Shown here: positions 1 to 12,650 of the stretch, one piece after another | How the letters are laid out: every line of letters begins with the position of its first letter | Numbering within the stretch: the stretch's first letter is position 1 | From: Isoetes taiwanensis | Lineage: Eukaryota > Streptophyta > Lycopodiopsida > Isoetales > Isoetaceae | Direction: 5' to 3' | Assembly: GCA_021234155.1 (NCBI GenBank) | Contig: JAJEKV010000051.1 | Coordinates: 5,841,944-5,905,943, forward strand | DNA length: 64,000 nucleotides | Notes under the pieces: model-generated | Databases searched by the model: none | The model's input: only the letters and a program-made list of their open reading frames with translations | Told to the model about the DNA's origin: nothing | Position numbers and translations under genes: made by a program

Positions 1-348
1 TCGTTACGTATTGCTATGCTACGAAGTTATGTGTGGAGTAAGCAATCCCAATGGGTTGACTATATTTATCTAGTAGAGAGTTTGCCTATAACAAGATGAA
101 ACAGAGTCTTCCGCATCGCCCCTTTCATGATAAATTATGGTTAATAATGCCTTACTCCCCATACGGCACAACCCCCTCGCTCTAAAGTGCGGGAGGTCTC
201 TCAACAACTCCTCCTCGAGATGCAAGCTTGGTCGCAGGAAGTACGTGGTTACTTGCTAGTCGCGACGCCAGCCGCCAAAAGAAAGTGTAGCAGATAAGCA
301 ATGACCCACGAAGTCTTCCGTGGGTGAATCGTTTGGCTTAAGATTAAG

Positions 349-543
349 GTGCAAAACAAGCCAAGCTTAAGATTGGTAACTCGCGAAGAAGTTGGCACCC
401 GCATGGGCCGGACCGCTCAAAATCACCTAACGTATTGGGAGCAAGTATCGGGCCTCGACTTGCCACCCCGCTTAAAAATCCACAAGGTTTTTCATGTGAG
501 TCTTCTAAAGCAAAGACACCCTCGATCCGTAGGGAGGTTTTGA
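349..543 (+). pseudogene. Ty3/gypsy integrase C-terminal fragment
   Basis: The frame contains LPPRLKIHKVFHVSLLKQ, the signature at the end of plant Ty3/gypsy polyproteins where the integrase tail reads roughly 'LP...+IH.VFHVSLLK'. The intact integrase inserts element cDNA into nuclear DNA. Only about 65 residues remain, and the start codon shown is incidental. No protease, reverse transcriptase, RNase H or integrase core lies upstream in the window. The frame stops right after the motif, as expected near the natural end of pol. The motif is distinctive, so the family call is firm even though the gene is dead. Confidence 0.75.
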
Positions 544-544
544 A

Positions 545-3500
545 ACCCAACCCTCCTGAAAATGACAGTAGGAGTTACTAGAGATAGTACCGAAGCTCTT
601 CTTGATCGAGCTTATAAACGTATCTCAGAGGACTCAAATGTTACAATACCTGCTGAGGATGCTACATGGTGATGCAAACAGTATCTGAGAAGCACTCCAT
701 CCGGATTCTTCATGCGCCGACCAAGGTCAAGACCATCAACGATGCGACAACCCGCCCCTACGGGTAAGCTTGAAGACTTGATTCGCCGAGAATCTGTGAG
801 GGTAGATGCATCAGAAGTTAACAATGGCTATCGATGATGGGATCACCTTCGTTCCTTAGACGTGGTGTACCGTCAATGTGACACTAATCACCTAACCGCT
901 TGTGTGCTACATGTAGTTCTTAGTCACATTCATCTTGGCTATAATAGAACGCGGACCATTCTTTACGCCAAGAATGAATTGCTAACCATAGGCATGATGG
1001 TCCTCGTAGAGCAATTCTTTATTCTTTAGGGGTGGACCCTTCAACCACAACCTAATTATTTTATCTATGAAACCGAGCATATTGACATGTGCAGGCCGGA
1101 GCGCGATGCGACCGCTTCATGTATAGGGGGTTGGTCGATGACCGACTTTTCTCCGCTTTCATGGTGTTTTACATAGTTCCTTAGTGTTATTAATCGCTAA
1201 GATATTGACTGGGTCCTTGAACTTGTTGCTTATGATAATCATGTGAACCGCACTCCTCGGGTGCTTGAACCGCTTTTAAACTTCTTGAAATTTTAATACA
1301 TTATCTTCCTAAATAAGGAATTTTTCCTTCATAACGCCAATTACTACATTTAGATCTAACCCAATGTCGGGGCAGCATTAATCCTAAGGAGGGGGAGAGA
1401 GAATGTGACGCCTGGGGTATTTATAATGGTATACGATAAATATATTGACATCGCCACCTAGTATAGATATCGCCACCATGGGGGTATGGTAACTCTAGGG
1501 GTTGGACGTAAGGATTAAATTAGCTATGCTAATTTAATTATTAAGGATAATAACCTATAACTAAGGAATTAATATTTAAAAGCCATAATTAAGTTACTAT
1601 ATTTCTGGAAGGTTTCACGCGGCCACCCCTCATTGGCTAACATGGTAATGCTAATTGGGATCAATAGGGTGGATCACCTCCATATCTACAACTCACCTGA
1701 AATCGCTGGAGCGCCACCCTTGTGACTGTGAGTCAGCCACCTTGAGCAGCTTGGACGCCACCCTTCCGACGAAATTTAACACCAAGACCAAGAAGATGGA
1801 ACTTCAATGACAACGGGTCCAGCTAGAAACACAGGGTGGCTAGGTAGTTGTGAATTTAGGATAGCTACCGCTGGGCACCTATTTGGGTTGTTGGTCTCTG
1901 CTCTTCTGTTTTACTCGTAGGAACTAACCCCTTGATTGTAAAGGTAAGTTCTCTTTATATTCGACTCGGGTTTTGCTCAGAAGGATGGATTTCTCGATGG
2001 TTCTTGGCCTAATATTACTGGAATGGGGGAATTAAGGGGGTAGAGACCTCGAGCCATTTACGTATGCTCCTAGATGTAGCCCCAGATATCCCAGCACTGG
2101 CGCCTCGTGTACAAGAGCCCAATCGGGGTCATAGACGCCAAGTGGACCGGCTTAGCACCAGACAAGGAACACAAAGTGGTGAAGTGGGGGTGGGTCTGCA
2201 CCTAACATAAAAGGCTCAGACTCCTACAAAGGAGCTAGGCCTCGAGCAGCCGGTCACGTGAGGGCCGGGTATGGGTCTCACACTTCGGGTGTGAGGTGTG
2301 ACCAGTATGGGGCACCTTGCACTTTGAGTAGATTTAGGGTGAGTGTTGGGCACGGATGCGGGTCGCCGATGCGCACGTATTCTCTTAGCTCACCCATAGA
2401 ACCACCGTGGATTTGGAAGGGGACGCCCCCGACCTCGGCCTCATCTGGACCGGGGCTTCATGAACCCCGGGAGGGCTCGCCAGGATGCGCCTCGAGCCCG
2501 CGTTTCCCGAAGGCTATAGCGGCCATAGCGCGGAATTGGACCCATCTGCAAAGTGTGCAATGTGAGGGGCTGGCTGAGTGGACCACCCTAGTCGACAAAT
2601 TATGCCGCCAACGCCAAAGTTATACCTCTTCTCGGCCGATCTTCTTTGAGGCCAAGTCGGGCCGCTTTACCCTCACGTGAGCTCTGAACCGGTAGAACCT
2701 TGGTTTGGGGTGTGTTCTTAGGTTTTAGATGCATACTTTGCCGCTGGTATTTGATGGATGTGCCACCCTTCGCGGGTGGTTATTTATATATGATTTATGC
2801 CGGTAAGCAATCCTTGTATTCACGCTTTCCATGACATAGGCGCCTATTGAAGGCGTACGCCTAATGACCCTCAGGTCCTTCACTTGAGCTGCCTCATTAT
2901 AGACGGCCCGAAGTAGACTGAGGTCTCGCTATGGCAAGTTGGTTGCCATGGGAGGGAAGTCCCGTATGTATACCGGTGGTCGATATGTTCGTGGAGCGGC
3001 CACAATATGTGCCTCAAATATCCATATGTGAAACTTTGACGCTTTTTGCTTTTGTAATTATTTTTGTTGGTTGAAATAGTAAATGCTAGTAGCATTTTGG
3101 CGCTTATGGATTTCTGGCAATAGAGAAACAATGCTTATAAGGAATGTAGGAGATAGTTAAATATACCAAGGCAAAAAATCCGAAAGACAAATCCAAAATT
3201 GATGCTGAAAAATGTCACTCTTAGAAGTAAAGTTGGCACATCAATAAGAAATAAGTACAAAATATATAAAACACAAAATCTGTCCTCACTATTGATGTAT
3301 TTTAGTTCAATGCATGGAACTCTAAATATACATCTCATTACATGACATCACCAAGGGCTCCTGATGTTGTACTTCGTTGATGCTCTCGCGGATATCTTCA
3401 CTTCTCCTGATGATAAATCTGGCCGGGTAAAAGTGAAATGTATAGGGCGAAGGTTGACTGAATCACAATTTATGTCTCACAATTTAATTATCATAATATG

Positions 3501-4276
3501 AGAGACACCATACCCAAGGTAGGCCTCAGATAGTGGAATCAGTGGGCAAAAAGTATGCTAGTGGTATCAAAAACGCTGCCCCAAGACTTTAGATCAGCAC
3601 CAGGATGTACTATTCATCATAGTATTCCACTTGTTATTAATTGAGTTGTTACATACTTCTATTGATTACCTAATTAACGTGGTGCTAGTACCAAGAATAC
3701 CTTAAACAAGTCGCCATATGGGTGCTATATGAGTGCCGGGCCAAAGATAAACCGGACGCTCGCTTGCACCCCACCAAGATACTTTGCTCCATCGTGATAA
3801 CGCGATCTGAAGAAATGATTTATAAAACCCTAAAAAGTGTTCCATTACATATTCGGTCGCAGTGAGTTCTTTTGCTACCAAAACACCAATTCGCCAAAGG
3901 TAACGGGTCATTTCTCATCCTGAGCAAAAAATATAAGTATTTAAAAGGTTAGTCAAAGCATTACATTATCCAATAAATATATACATGTATGATATCCGCC
4001 ACTCACCTCAAAGCACATCCGCTGCAAAACAATGTTCCCCTGCAGGCTTGAGCAAACAGAAAGTCATCGACAAGTTGATAAAGTGCTCCAACTTGACAAC
4101 TTCGCCAAGAGCAATATTTCTTTGAGCTTGCAATGAGCTCTCACTTCCACGCCATACCCCATGTACATGAGCATGGTATTTCGCTCCCAATCATACCTTC
4201 CATGACCCAAGAGCACGTGATGACAAAAGTAACATCGAGATGTGTAGTCTGCCACCCTTTTAGGCATTTGGTGACA
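545..4276. other. Gene-free stretch with decayed retroelement-like sequence
   Basis: No open frame here has a recognisable domain. The 140-residue plus-strand frame at 2258-2680 lies in GC-rich sequence and has no family motif. The stretch probably holds gypsy LTR or untranslated remains belonging to the integrase end, but I could not define LTR borders. From about 3.0 kb the base composition becomes AT-rich. Confidence 0.4.
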
Positions 4277-4470
4277 CACTACAAGAGGATGGGGGTATAG
4301 TGTCAACCCTATGACAAGGCATAGGTCTAGTGTCAATTTTGTGTCGCATCACATTATCTTGACACAAAGTGCTTGTGTTGTGTCAAGTTTATGTCTAGTG
4401 CATAGTGCCAAACATCCTGGCCCCAACGCAAGAATTACATCCCTTGTCAACTTTTTGTCGCACTTAAGTT
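4277..4470. mobile_element. CACTA transposon terminus with subterminal repeats
   Basis: The sequence starts CACTACAAGAGG, the canonical 5'-CACTA terminal inverted repeat of En/Spm elements. It is followed by a dense run of TGTCA/TGACA subterminal motifs (for example near 4300, 4312, 4332, 4360 and 4379) in both orientations, as expected for transposase-binding subterminal repeats. The TNP2 transposase lies about 5 kb inside on the minus strand, so this would be the 3' end of the element. I did not find the partner terminus (ending TAGTG) beyond 10 kb, so the other end is lost, diverged or altered. Confidence 0.65.
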
Positions 4471-7400
4471 GGTTATTGCAACAACTTTTGAACAATATTA
4501 TAATTCATGTAACAAACCTTTCTTAAGGCTTGTAAACAAAATGGTATCCAAATTTTAACTATTATTTCAACTAAATTGTGAGAAGCATTTGTCCAATTTA
4601 AGTGGGTTGCTTGCAACAACCTTTTAAAACAACATTATAACTATGTCGCTACAATACTTTCTTTTTAAGACTTATAAATGTAATGCCATCCAACTTTGTA
4701 TCTAGTATTTCAACAAAAATTGTGTTGTGTATTCATACATAAGATATAGTACCACTGACCAAGGGATATTATTTTGTATGATCTGCTAGAATGATTTTGG
4801 ATATCTAAGAACTAGTTAGATGAAGGGGAATAGTAAATGGTGAACAACGTGGAACAAAGGAGCAAACTATTGGGAAGGAAAGCCCATCAAATATGAGATA
4901 CTTAACACATAACATATATCGAAACTCTAGGGACTACTCTTTATATGACGAATAAATGAATTCATAGAATTGCAAGAAGGTGCAAACAAATGCCACCACT
5001 TAGATTGCTCTTGTAGGTCGATCTCAACGGATGGACGCTCTCTTGAACGATGATCCCGAGGATGAGTAGCAAGAAGAGGAACCTCAGCTCTCGTAAGATT
5101 TACAAGGAATTACTACAAATCTGATGTAAATTTAGAGACGCATAAATTTGGAAAAAGACAACACCAATATCAAATGATTCAAACCATAGTAGTAATTGCA
5201 CTAAGATTATAATGTTGATTATTCATGTGTGAACACATCAATTGCTCACCTAGATTATGCTCACCATCTACCACCAATATCTAGATGTAAACTAAGAGCC
5301 AAACCTAATTGTTTTTAATCCATCATGTGCATGTCCAATAATTTCTTCGCCTTCGTAATCCTCATCATGAACATGAACATGGATTGGTGAATTGTACCGG
5401 AGACGGAGCACATAATTCGGCTTTTATCAACCTCCTCTTCGCGGAAAGTGCTAATGGCGCATTTTAAAGAAACATGTTCATCCATATGATCCTCATGCAA
5501 ATTACTTTCTAGATAACCTTCTCCCAAATATGCACCCTCCTCTTCAATGTCTTCTCCTTCTCCTTCACATGCAATGATATGTCATCATCATTATTAGTGA
5601 TGTCTAGAATAGCCTCGCAGGTGGCCACCACCACCACCACACCACCATCAACATCATCAAAGATCATCGCCAGATAAAGCAAATATACCGCCGAAAGCTC
5701 TTTTGGTTGACAATGTACGCACAATCCACCGGCCAGCTTAGTCATTAGGATTCTCATGGATAAATATCCGGCCAACCCGACTTGGAAACACGAAAAGGTT
5801 CTTTAATTTCAGCTAATACCTTTTGAAGAATATAATTTCTATAAATCCGCATGGATGAGTCCTAACTATCTTGCCAATGCACTCTATATACAACTTTGAA
5901 CCATCGTGGCCTTCAAGACATTGACATGAAATCTGCCTTTAATAATGTCTGGTCAGATTCCCACATAATCCAGGTTACTTCCGTAAGGTTGCGATCCCCG
6001 GTTATTAGATTGACTTTTTGTTCAAATTCGCCGATCCCCCTCGGAATCAAATGTAACCCTACACTTATCAACGCTGTTGATGCATAAGATGTTGTCCATA
6101 TGCCCACATTGAAGTATAGAATCGCTGCTAGAACCAAATTATGATAGTTATGAGTAATACAAAGATAAAGAGAATGAAATTTAGGACCGTGAGATTTATA
6201 ATTTTTTACCTTCTTGCTACAACCAAGGCAAGCTCATAATCATCATCCGAATACCTTGGCCACGATCTTTAGCTTCGGCCCATATTAATGCAGCCAACAA
6301 CCATGCATTATCCATAACATCCGGTAAACTAGATTGTCCCATTGATCGGCCCCGCGACCTTCTATGTGCATCCTCCTTAGCAATTTCATATATGTCCCTC
6401 CCACGGGTTGCAAACTTGCAGTATTATTAAGGACAAATGTGCTTATAGCAATAAGCATGCCATCACTCAAACTCCGCTCTACCCATTACCTTGTAATACT
6501 TCGACGCATCTCTTTGAGTTCTTCTTTTTCCCACAATTTAGGAGCATCCGATGGCATGAGATAGTGGCATCATTTAGATAAAATAATGTTTTGGACAAGA
6601 TGGTTTCAGCCATGCAACCCTCCTGTTTTGCCATTTGACGACAAAGTTTTTGAGCACCTTCATGTAGCTTCTAGAAAGAACATCCATTCGGCCCGGGAGC
6701 GTGTTCTCGCCAACCTTATCTCATTTGGAATATGCATCAAGAGATGTACCTATGTATGTAAGCACCTTGTTAATTATGCGATAACTCAAGTAGAAATAAA
6801 ATTGTACTCAGAGTTGCTACGTATGATTGCATAACATTTCTTTTAGTAGTACCGGAGGTCAAGAAAACTAGTGGGAAATTTCTTTTCAATGTCACAAAGT
6901 AGTATAATCACTTCCTCCCTCCACTTTTGATATCTCTACCACTTCAATTTCTTTTGGAGGAGACCCACCTTGCAAATTTACCCAATCGAAATATAATAAT
7001 AATTACTTCTGTGAGTCAAGAAGTCGCTTATCACACATGGAAGTATATGTCGAAAGTCCATGAAGTATCATTGCATGCCGCAATACAATTTATTCCAAGA
7101 AATGAAAGCACAAGAACCAAAGTATACCAAGAAACTTATGCCAATCATGTGTCTTTAATCCAAATAGGCTACCTTTTTTAGTAAACGCCTTTCAAAGAAG
7201 CCCCCATATCCAAGTTGGTGGCGCGACCTTTGCTATCCTCTTGTTCACTTTGGCCCCGTTGTTTTTTCCTAGAACACATGCACCTTGTTTCCACGCCGTA
7301 GTCTTCTTGCCTACCCTCCCCGATGGGCCAATATTTTTTTTTTTTTTTTTTCTTTCGCATCCATCCTAGCACCCAAGGTTTCCCATTCTCCCTCGTTAAA

Positions 7401-7487
7401 TGCTGCCAAAGAGAATGAGCAACATTCTTGAAAAATGTGCATAGGGTCTAGTAAATGGACCAACTCCAAGTCAGTCCAAGATCTAAC
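4471..7487 (-). other. Interior of CACTA element, no recognisable gene
   Basis: This AT-rich sequence between the CACTA terminus and the transposase holds only short frames on both strands, none with a motif I recognise. By position it would be the 3' half of the element, downstream of TNP2, where CACTA elements usually carry a second gene. The minus-strand frames at 5315-5775 may be debris of such a gene, but I cannot support that by motif. Confidence 0.3.
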
Positions 7488-7883
7488 CTATAAAAAATTG
7501 ATAACCTCTTCATTCCAGAGGAGTTTTTGCATTGGAATCCTTATAACCACCAAATAATCCACATTGGGATTCATCTCCGCCAAGCATCCAACCAATCCTT
7601 GGGTGTCCATCGCTTGGGTTTTGCATCTCATTAGAGCCACGGCACGGCCCTCCGGCAAGTACTTTATGCCCCTAATATATTTGTTTCTTCGATGTTTTGA
7701 CCTATAAGAGGTTGTTAGTCCCACAAGATGGGCATCCACATGCACCACTTGTTTGTAGACCCGCAATAAAATGGAAGGTAAAGTACTAGAGTAATAAGTA
7801 ATATGATTTTGCACTCTTACTATATCATAACCCCAAGCTTCGTAAAAACCGATAATCATGAAGAGTAAAGCATAACATCCCAT
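7488..7883 (-). pseudogene. Possible DUF4216-like segment of the CACTA transposase
   Basis: This 131-residue minus-strand frame has a C-terminal half with 'YIRGIKYLPEGRAVALMRCK', then a central Asp/Asn-Pro stretch and a WNEE motif. That resembles the pattern of DUF4216 (aromatic-Gly, I-x-E/L-x-Y, hydrophobic run, C-x-W), which follows TNP2 in plant CACTA transposase proteins. The position downstream of TNP2 on the same strand fits the usual order TNP2-DUF4218-DUF4216. The match is weak and the expected Trp after Cys is missing, so an unrelated frame remains possible. Confidence 0.3.
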
Positions 7884-7907
7884 GGAATGTAAAGTCGCGG
7901 GGAGTTT

Positions 7908-7945
7908 TAGAATAGAATAGAATAGAATAGAATAGAATAGAATAG
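7908..7945. repeat. AGAAT pentanucleotide microsatellite
   Basis: About seven perfect tandem copies of a 5-bp unit (TAGAA phase) sit just upstream of the minus-strand frame at 7488-7883. This is an ordinary slippage microsatellite. Confidence 0.95.
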
Positions 7946-9082
7946 TTTTTTAACGCCCACTAGACCAATAGGTCATGGGACCCATACAATGGGCTAGTAC
8001 AATCATTACTACTAGGATTAAAAAACCTCGCCGAAAGGTTTTCAAGGGAAAAACCTTTGCAAAGAATGATGATACTAGACAAGCTGAGATAATAACTACC
8101 GAGGGCTCAAAGAATTGGCCGACGCTTATCTAGAACCCTCAAGTATGTATAATGCCAAGTCATGCACGATGGTGGTGCTCGAGAAGTTGTGGAAGCCGGA
8201 ATGGAATGCTAATGTCAAAAATGATTCCTGACTATCTCAAAAGCAGGCAACCCGTAAGAGTATGGCTTTCATCTTCAATAACTCAGAATCGGGCAACATG
8301 CACATAGTCTCGCCACAAGCAATTAAGGCCGCCCCATCTACCGTGCCTCAACTGTACCGCGGGGACCTCGCCGTAATTGATGCAATAGCTACAAGTTTGT
8401 TCCCCGACAATGAAGCAAGCAAATAAGCTTAAACGGCGCCAAGGTGGGATTTATGTGTGCATGGTAATGACCGGCCACTTGGGCCAAAGTAATCAAGGTC
8501 CCCATATCTTTTTGAGAAAAACAACCATTGAGATATTGTTGCAAAGCTCGATCGAATCGGGTGCAAGCATCGCGCAAAGGCTCGCTGTACAGCCCAATTG
8601 GCAAAACCATGTAGTGCAATGCTCTTCCAACATCGCTTCGACGCCGAGAGATTCACCATGGCAAGTGCAAGAACAGGATACCTAACATCATCCATGTGGT
8701 GCACCTTGCGCATATAGTGGAGATGGCGCCATGGCGTAATGTTGAAGAGGCCAAAAACCCCGCCTCCTTGTAAAAGAATAGCATAGGGCACCGCTTGTTT
8801 TAACTCCGTGGTCGTAAGTGAGAAAGGACTTTGCACCCGCCTAAGCTCTCCCAAGCACTAGCACTAATGGCAGCCCCCACACTTCAGAGCTATATATAAA
8901 GAAAACAGGGTCTACCAAAGCCCTAAAACAAGTGGGCTTTCCGTGGCCAATCATGAATTTCTCAAAAAAAACAATTGTTTTGCATTGCATAGAGTGCTTC
9001 CATCCATCCAGCCAGCCCACCAGCTTGGTAATACACTGTTCCCAAAGTGTGTTCTACACGATGTCGACATATGCACTCCCTT
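7946..9082 (-). other. Decayed CACTA transposase body, unassigned
   Basis: This lies between the TNP2 part and the DUF4216-like part. The minus-strand frame at 8429-8854 (141 residues) is open but lacks the hallmark of the conserved HDCH/LPVHL region I would expect. The reading frame probably shifts several times. I see no other gene here. Confidence 0.3.
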
Positions 9083-9786
9083 CTACAAAACTTCAAGTTC
9101 TTCTACTAAAGGTTCTAAGTATACATCCTTTCCCTCAGAATAGCCCATTTTATGCTTAATGCAAAGTAAAAATAACTCATATACACATACGCACTGAATG
9201 ATCAAAGTCAAGATCATGTGGCCGTGTTTTGTGGCCATCCATGGTGGGATATTATAATTCACAACGCCATGGTGCCACACACTATGCGCGAGGATGATCT
9301 AGTCCCCCATGGGCAAACACCATCAATCCCTAACCCAAGCCTAACATTGCAGGTTCCAATGCAAATATGGGCCACCTCTTCTATATATATTTCCACAAAG
9401 TCCCATCAACAGTATTCTCATTTTTCCATCGCTGCTAATGTCGTCGTATGGTAATCCATGTAATCCGCTAGGGTTGGTGATCGAACATATGACGGGGCGC
9501 GAATTATAGGCATGTGACGTGAAACCTTTCGCGCCACCTTTGTCTTCCTACCTTCTTCATAACGTGGCTTTACACATTGACATGAATCATGGTTTGCATA
9601 GTCTTTGCAAAATAAGATACAATCATTGACACATGCATGCACAACATTATACTCCAGCCCCAAGGATCGTATTAGTTCTCTAGCTTCCCGCCTAGATTTT
9701 GGAAGACAATGACCATCCGGGTAATATCTTATCAAGCAAACTATAAAAATATCAAGTAAGTATATCTGCATATGTCCCCCTCCCAC
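9083..9786 (-). pseudogene. CACTA (En/Spm) TNP2-type transposase fragment
   Basis: The first minus-strand segment (9786 to 9418) carries ARELIRSLGLEY, VHACVNDCILFCKDY, then SCQCVKPRYEEGRKTKVARKV and a YMDYHT end. These correspond in order to the TNP2 signatures LGL-Y--IHAC-NDCILY, CP-C---RY and M-WH. The second segment (9280 to 9083) continues with NYNIPPWMATKHGHMILTL and GKDVYLEPLVEELEVL, matching the NLPPW-C-K---M-L and DVYLQPLVEEL blocks. The protein would cut and rejoin CACTA termini. Between LTLII and GKDVYLEP lies an extra stretch of about 20 residues that may be a retained intron or insertion. The DG-HPADG block between the two segments is missing or shifted. The usual protein exceeds 700 residues, so this copy is inactive. 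The family call is strong. Confidence 0.88.
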
Positions 9787-10583
9787 ACCAAAAATAAAGA
9801 ATGAATTATATGTACATACCTAAAAAAGTTCGACACATTGTTGCTCCAACCAGAATTGTGTTGAAATTTAGAATAAGCATACATGTGGCAAGGCGAGATA
9901 CACGGCATTTGGGAACAATGGTGTGCTTGCCCCCATTATGGAGATACGCTGCCTTATCAATGCATGGCTCATCATCTACTTCATGGGCACCATCATTTTT
10001 TGCACCACTATTGGCTTTTAGTTTATTGGAAAAAAATTTGTGATCATATCATGAATTGCCTCCTCACCAACAAAAGTACTATGCGAGCTAGACACTTCAC
10101 TAGGTGACTATATGGCCACATAAAGATGTGTAAGAAGTGAATATAAATGGAAGAATGAAGATACACAAGACATGTTACAAGTTTACCTACAAAACTTTAC
10201 GCTTTTTCTCCCATTTGGAAACAAATAAAAAGCATAAAGAAAGGAAGATAGATGTGATACACTCACAATATTTGGCGCCACGCTCGAGGTTATTTTCTTC
10301 ATCAAGTTATGCTTGGTCGATTAGTACATATTCCATACTTTGCTTCATGATCCCGTTTAATGCGATATGAACGACTTGTCTTGCCATTACATTTATTGCA
10401 CCAACAAGTGCCTCGACGGTAGAGAACTTCTCGGCCGGGTCTGCCCTCCTAGCCCTTTTCCTATATCTTTGTCGAGGAGGATGATGAATTTGATGAAGAG
10501 GATGTTGAAGAAGATGATTTGGCCACCCGGGCGGGCAAACAATCGTTTCACTATTGTAGCTACTAGTTCCGTGAGCTCGCCAT
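9787..10583 (-). other. Region 5' of the transposase on the minus strand
   Basis: Several overlapping short frames are present on both strands, including a minus-strand 126-residue frame at 10307-10687. None has a recognisable motif. By position it could hold the N-terminal exon and leader of the CACTA transposase, but this is inference only. Confidence 0.25.
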
Positions 10584-10733
10584 TTGACATTTGGGAATGG
10601 ATCTAGTGACACAAACCTATGGTAAGAATATTGCCTAGCAAAAAAAAAAAAAAAAATCAAAAAGTAAAACAACATTTCAATTGACATTTTGAAATGGATC
10701 TAGTGACACAAACCATGGTAAAAATATTGACCC
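10584..10733. repeat. 50-bp direct duplication around an A-rich tract
   Basis: A block beginning TTGACATTTGGGAATGGATC is repeated at 10681 with few changes (TTGACATTTTGAAATGGATC). A run of about 17 A sits between the copies at 10640-10656. The arrangement could come from replication slippage or from a target-site duplication around a poly-A insertion. Confidence 0.8.
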
Positions 10734-10959
10734 CAAAACATTTTACATTGCCACCGCACTGTAACTCCGTGCCCCGTGACCCAACTAAGGAGGCACCATT
10801 CCAAACGCCGCCGGCTCGCCTTACGGATAGCGCCACATCCTCACGCCACCACTTCTATCCTCGAGTCGCCTATGTCATCCGTGACCATGCAAAGCCGGAT
10901 AAGGAGTACCGAAGATTTGCTTGATACTACCATAACCAAAGATATGGAAAAACAGGAAA

Positions 10960-11394
10960 TTGGCCCAGTTTGATGGGAAATCTAGAGGCGGATTGAATGC
11001 AGAGTCCTGGTTGGACGAGACGAAGGAATTTGGGAAATCCTATGGCATGACGGAGAAAGATACAGGAAAAGTTGCCACCACAAACCTTACAGGAGCTACT
11101 CGTATTTGGTGGAAGGGCTATGCCAGAGCCAAGCATCTGGACAGAAGCAGGTGCAAGTTCAGAAAGTTTACCAAAGCTTTTAAGTCGCATTATGTGCCTC
11201 GTGCGCACAAATGCCAACAAATTCAGACTTTTTACAGGCTAGAGCAGTTGATCCTTCAAGGAACATGCCTTTGGTGGAGTGCATATGGAGAATGCTGCAA
11301 GAAGGCCATTTATTGGACATTGCTGATGCCATACATACCCGATGAAGCCGATGAAGCTCCTGCAGCCGGATTGAAGCTCCTGCAGCCGGATTGA
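10960..11394 (+). pseudogene. Ty3/gypsy gag (Retrotrans_gag) fragment
   Basis: This 144-residue frame has the hallmark pattern of plant gypsy Gag: F-DGKS---L-AESWL near the start, TNLTGATRIWWKGY (the A--WW core) at about residues 42-55, then FRKFTKAFKSHYVPRAH and the F-L-Q helix. Gag forms the particle that packages element RNA. The zinc knuckle and pol are absent, and the frame dissolves after about residue 120 into a tandem 20-bp repeat (CTCCTGCAGCCGGATTGAAG, roughly three copies near 11340-11402). The 3' part recurs in opposite orientation near 49.3-49.5 kb. It is a truncated pseudogene. Confidence 0.8.
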
Positions 11395-12650
11395 AGCTCC
11401 TGCGTTTAGTTATTTGCAAAAATAGACAGAGATTTCCCTGAACTGAGCTGGATCATCCTTTATTTGAAATGATAAGATTTCATACGGTTGGCGCAGCCGT
11501 AGGCTCGCAGGCGTATTTGAAATGATAAGATATCATAGCCCCGCAGCTAGTAGGCTCGCAGCGCCATTTTCAAACCTTTTTCTTTTTTTTTTTTAATTTT
11601 ATTTTTTTGGCTAGCACCATGGTCCTTATGACTTTGCTTTTGCTACTATGGTATGGAGTGTGTGATACATTTAAGTTTTATTCTCCACCATTGATATGGC
11701 GAATATTCCCATTATTATGCCAGATCAAAGGCCATTAGATTTTTGAGCGGAAAAATGCATGCCACTGCCAATGGTGTGAAAACAACGTATGGTTGAAGCA
11801 ATTAAAAAGAAGAAAACAAAAAAACCACTTCAAAACCATTGGCGCCTCGAATTTGGCGACCTAGCTTCACACAGACGCCGCCTCCACTAAACCTCAAAGA
11901 AGAACTATGGCATGACATACCACAGCCTTCATGAAACCGCCCCCCGCCATAGCGCTTCAACCGGGGAAAGGGTCAAAGCCCAAGGCAATTTTCCACGCCA
12001 CCTCACCCAGATAACGATGGAAGGCTACTCAAAATGAAGAAAGGAAAAGAGAAGTTATGCTCCTAAGCATACGCCTAACCCCTCGTTCCGATTAACTCAG
12101 AATAAGACATGAACCAAAGAACTAAAGTAAAGAAACCAAAGAACGAAAGCTTGTCAATCGATCCCGCACCGCTTCTATTAATACCGCGACTCAATCCAAA
12201 AACTGAATCGCTTAATGAATCCCGCTGCCGAGATCAATCCCGCCCAATCTCAAAATCAATCTCGCAAATCGATGTACCGCACAATGTAGATGGTCAACAG
12301 CAAGGGCCGGAGGATTCAACCTCCCAGCCATCTCGATCTTCACCGTAACCTCCATCTTACAAGCAAGCAAAGAAGCATCCCGCTTCCAGGAACTACATAG
12401 CAAGCTAAAGCCTAAAAAAAAAAAAAGACACCAACAATAGGACAACAGAATCGAGCCGCCACGCCAGAAGTTCTAAGCACAAATTTCTCCTTCACAAAGA
12501 AGCTGAAATGCCCGAAATTTTCATCCGAATGCCCGAAATCCCATCCGTGATGTTCTTTGCTTATGGAAAATGTAGGTCGACTTACCTACAAATTGCTCAA
12601 GACTCCCCAACAACTCCACACCGCTAAACAAGGAGACATCTAGCCCTTTC
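11270..12650 (+). repeat. Arm of large inverted repeat (partner near 48.5-49.5 kb)
   Basis: Sequence here reappears as reverse complement at about 48480-49510. Examples are the block around 11795-11850 (ATGGTTGAAGCAATTAAAAA), which matches the complement of 48890-48965, and the gag-end tandem repeat, which matches 49320-49395. The arms are mostly collinear, with small changes concentrated at CAG/CTG sites. No gene is recognised in the non-gag part. Confidence 0.8.

Noticed and set aside
2258-2680. 140-residue plus-strand frame
   Set aside because: It lies in GC-rich sequence with no domain, no relative in the window and irregular composition; probably a chance frame.
3600-4190. Minus-strand frames outside the CACTA terminus
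   Set aside because: They are short and mutually overlapping, lack motifs and lie outside the element border.
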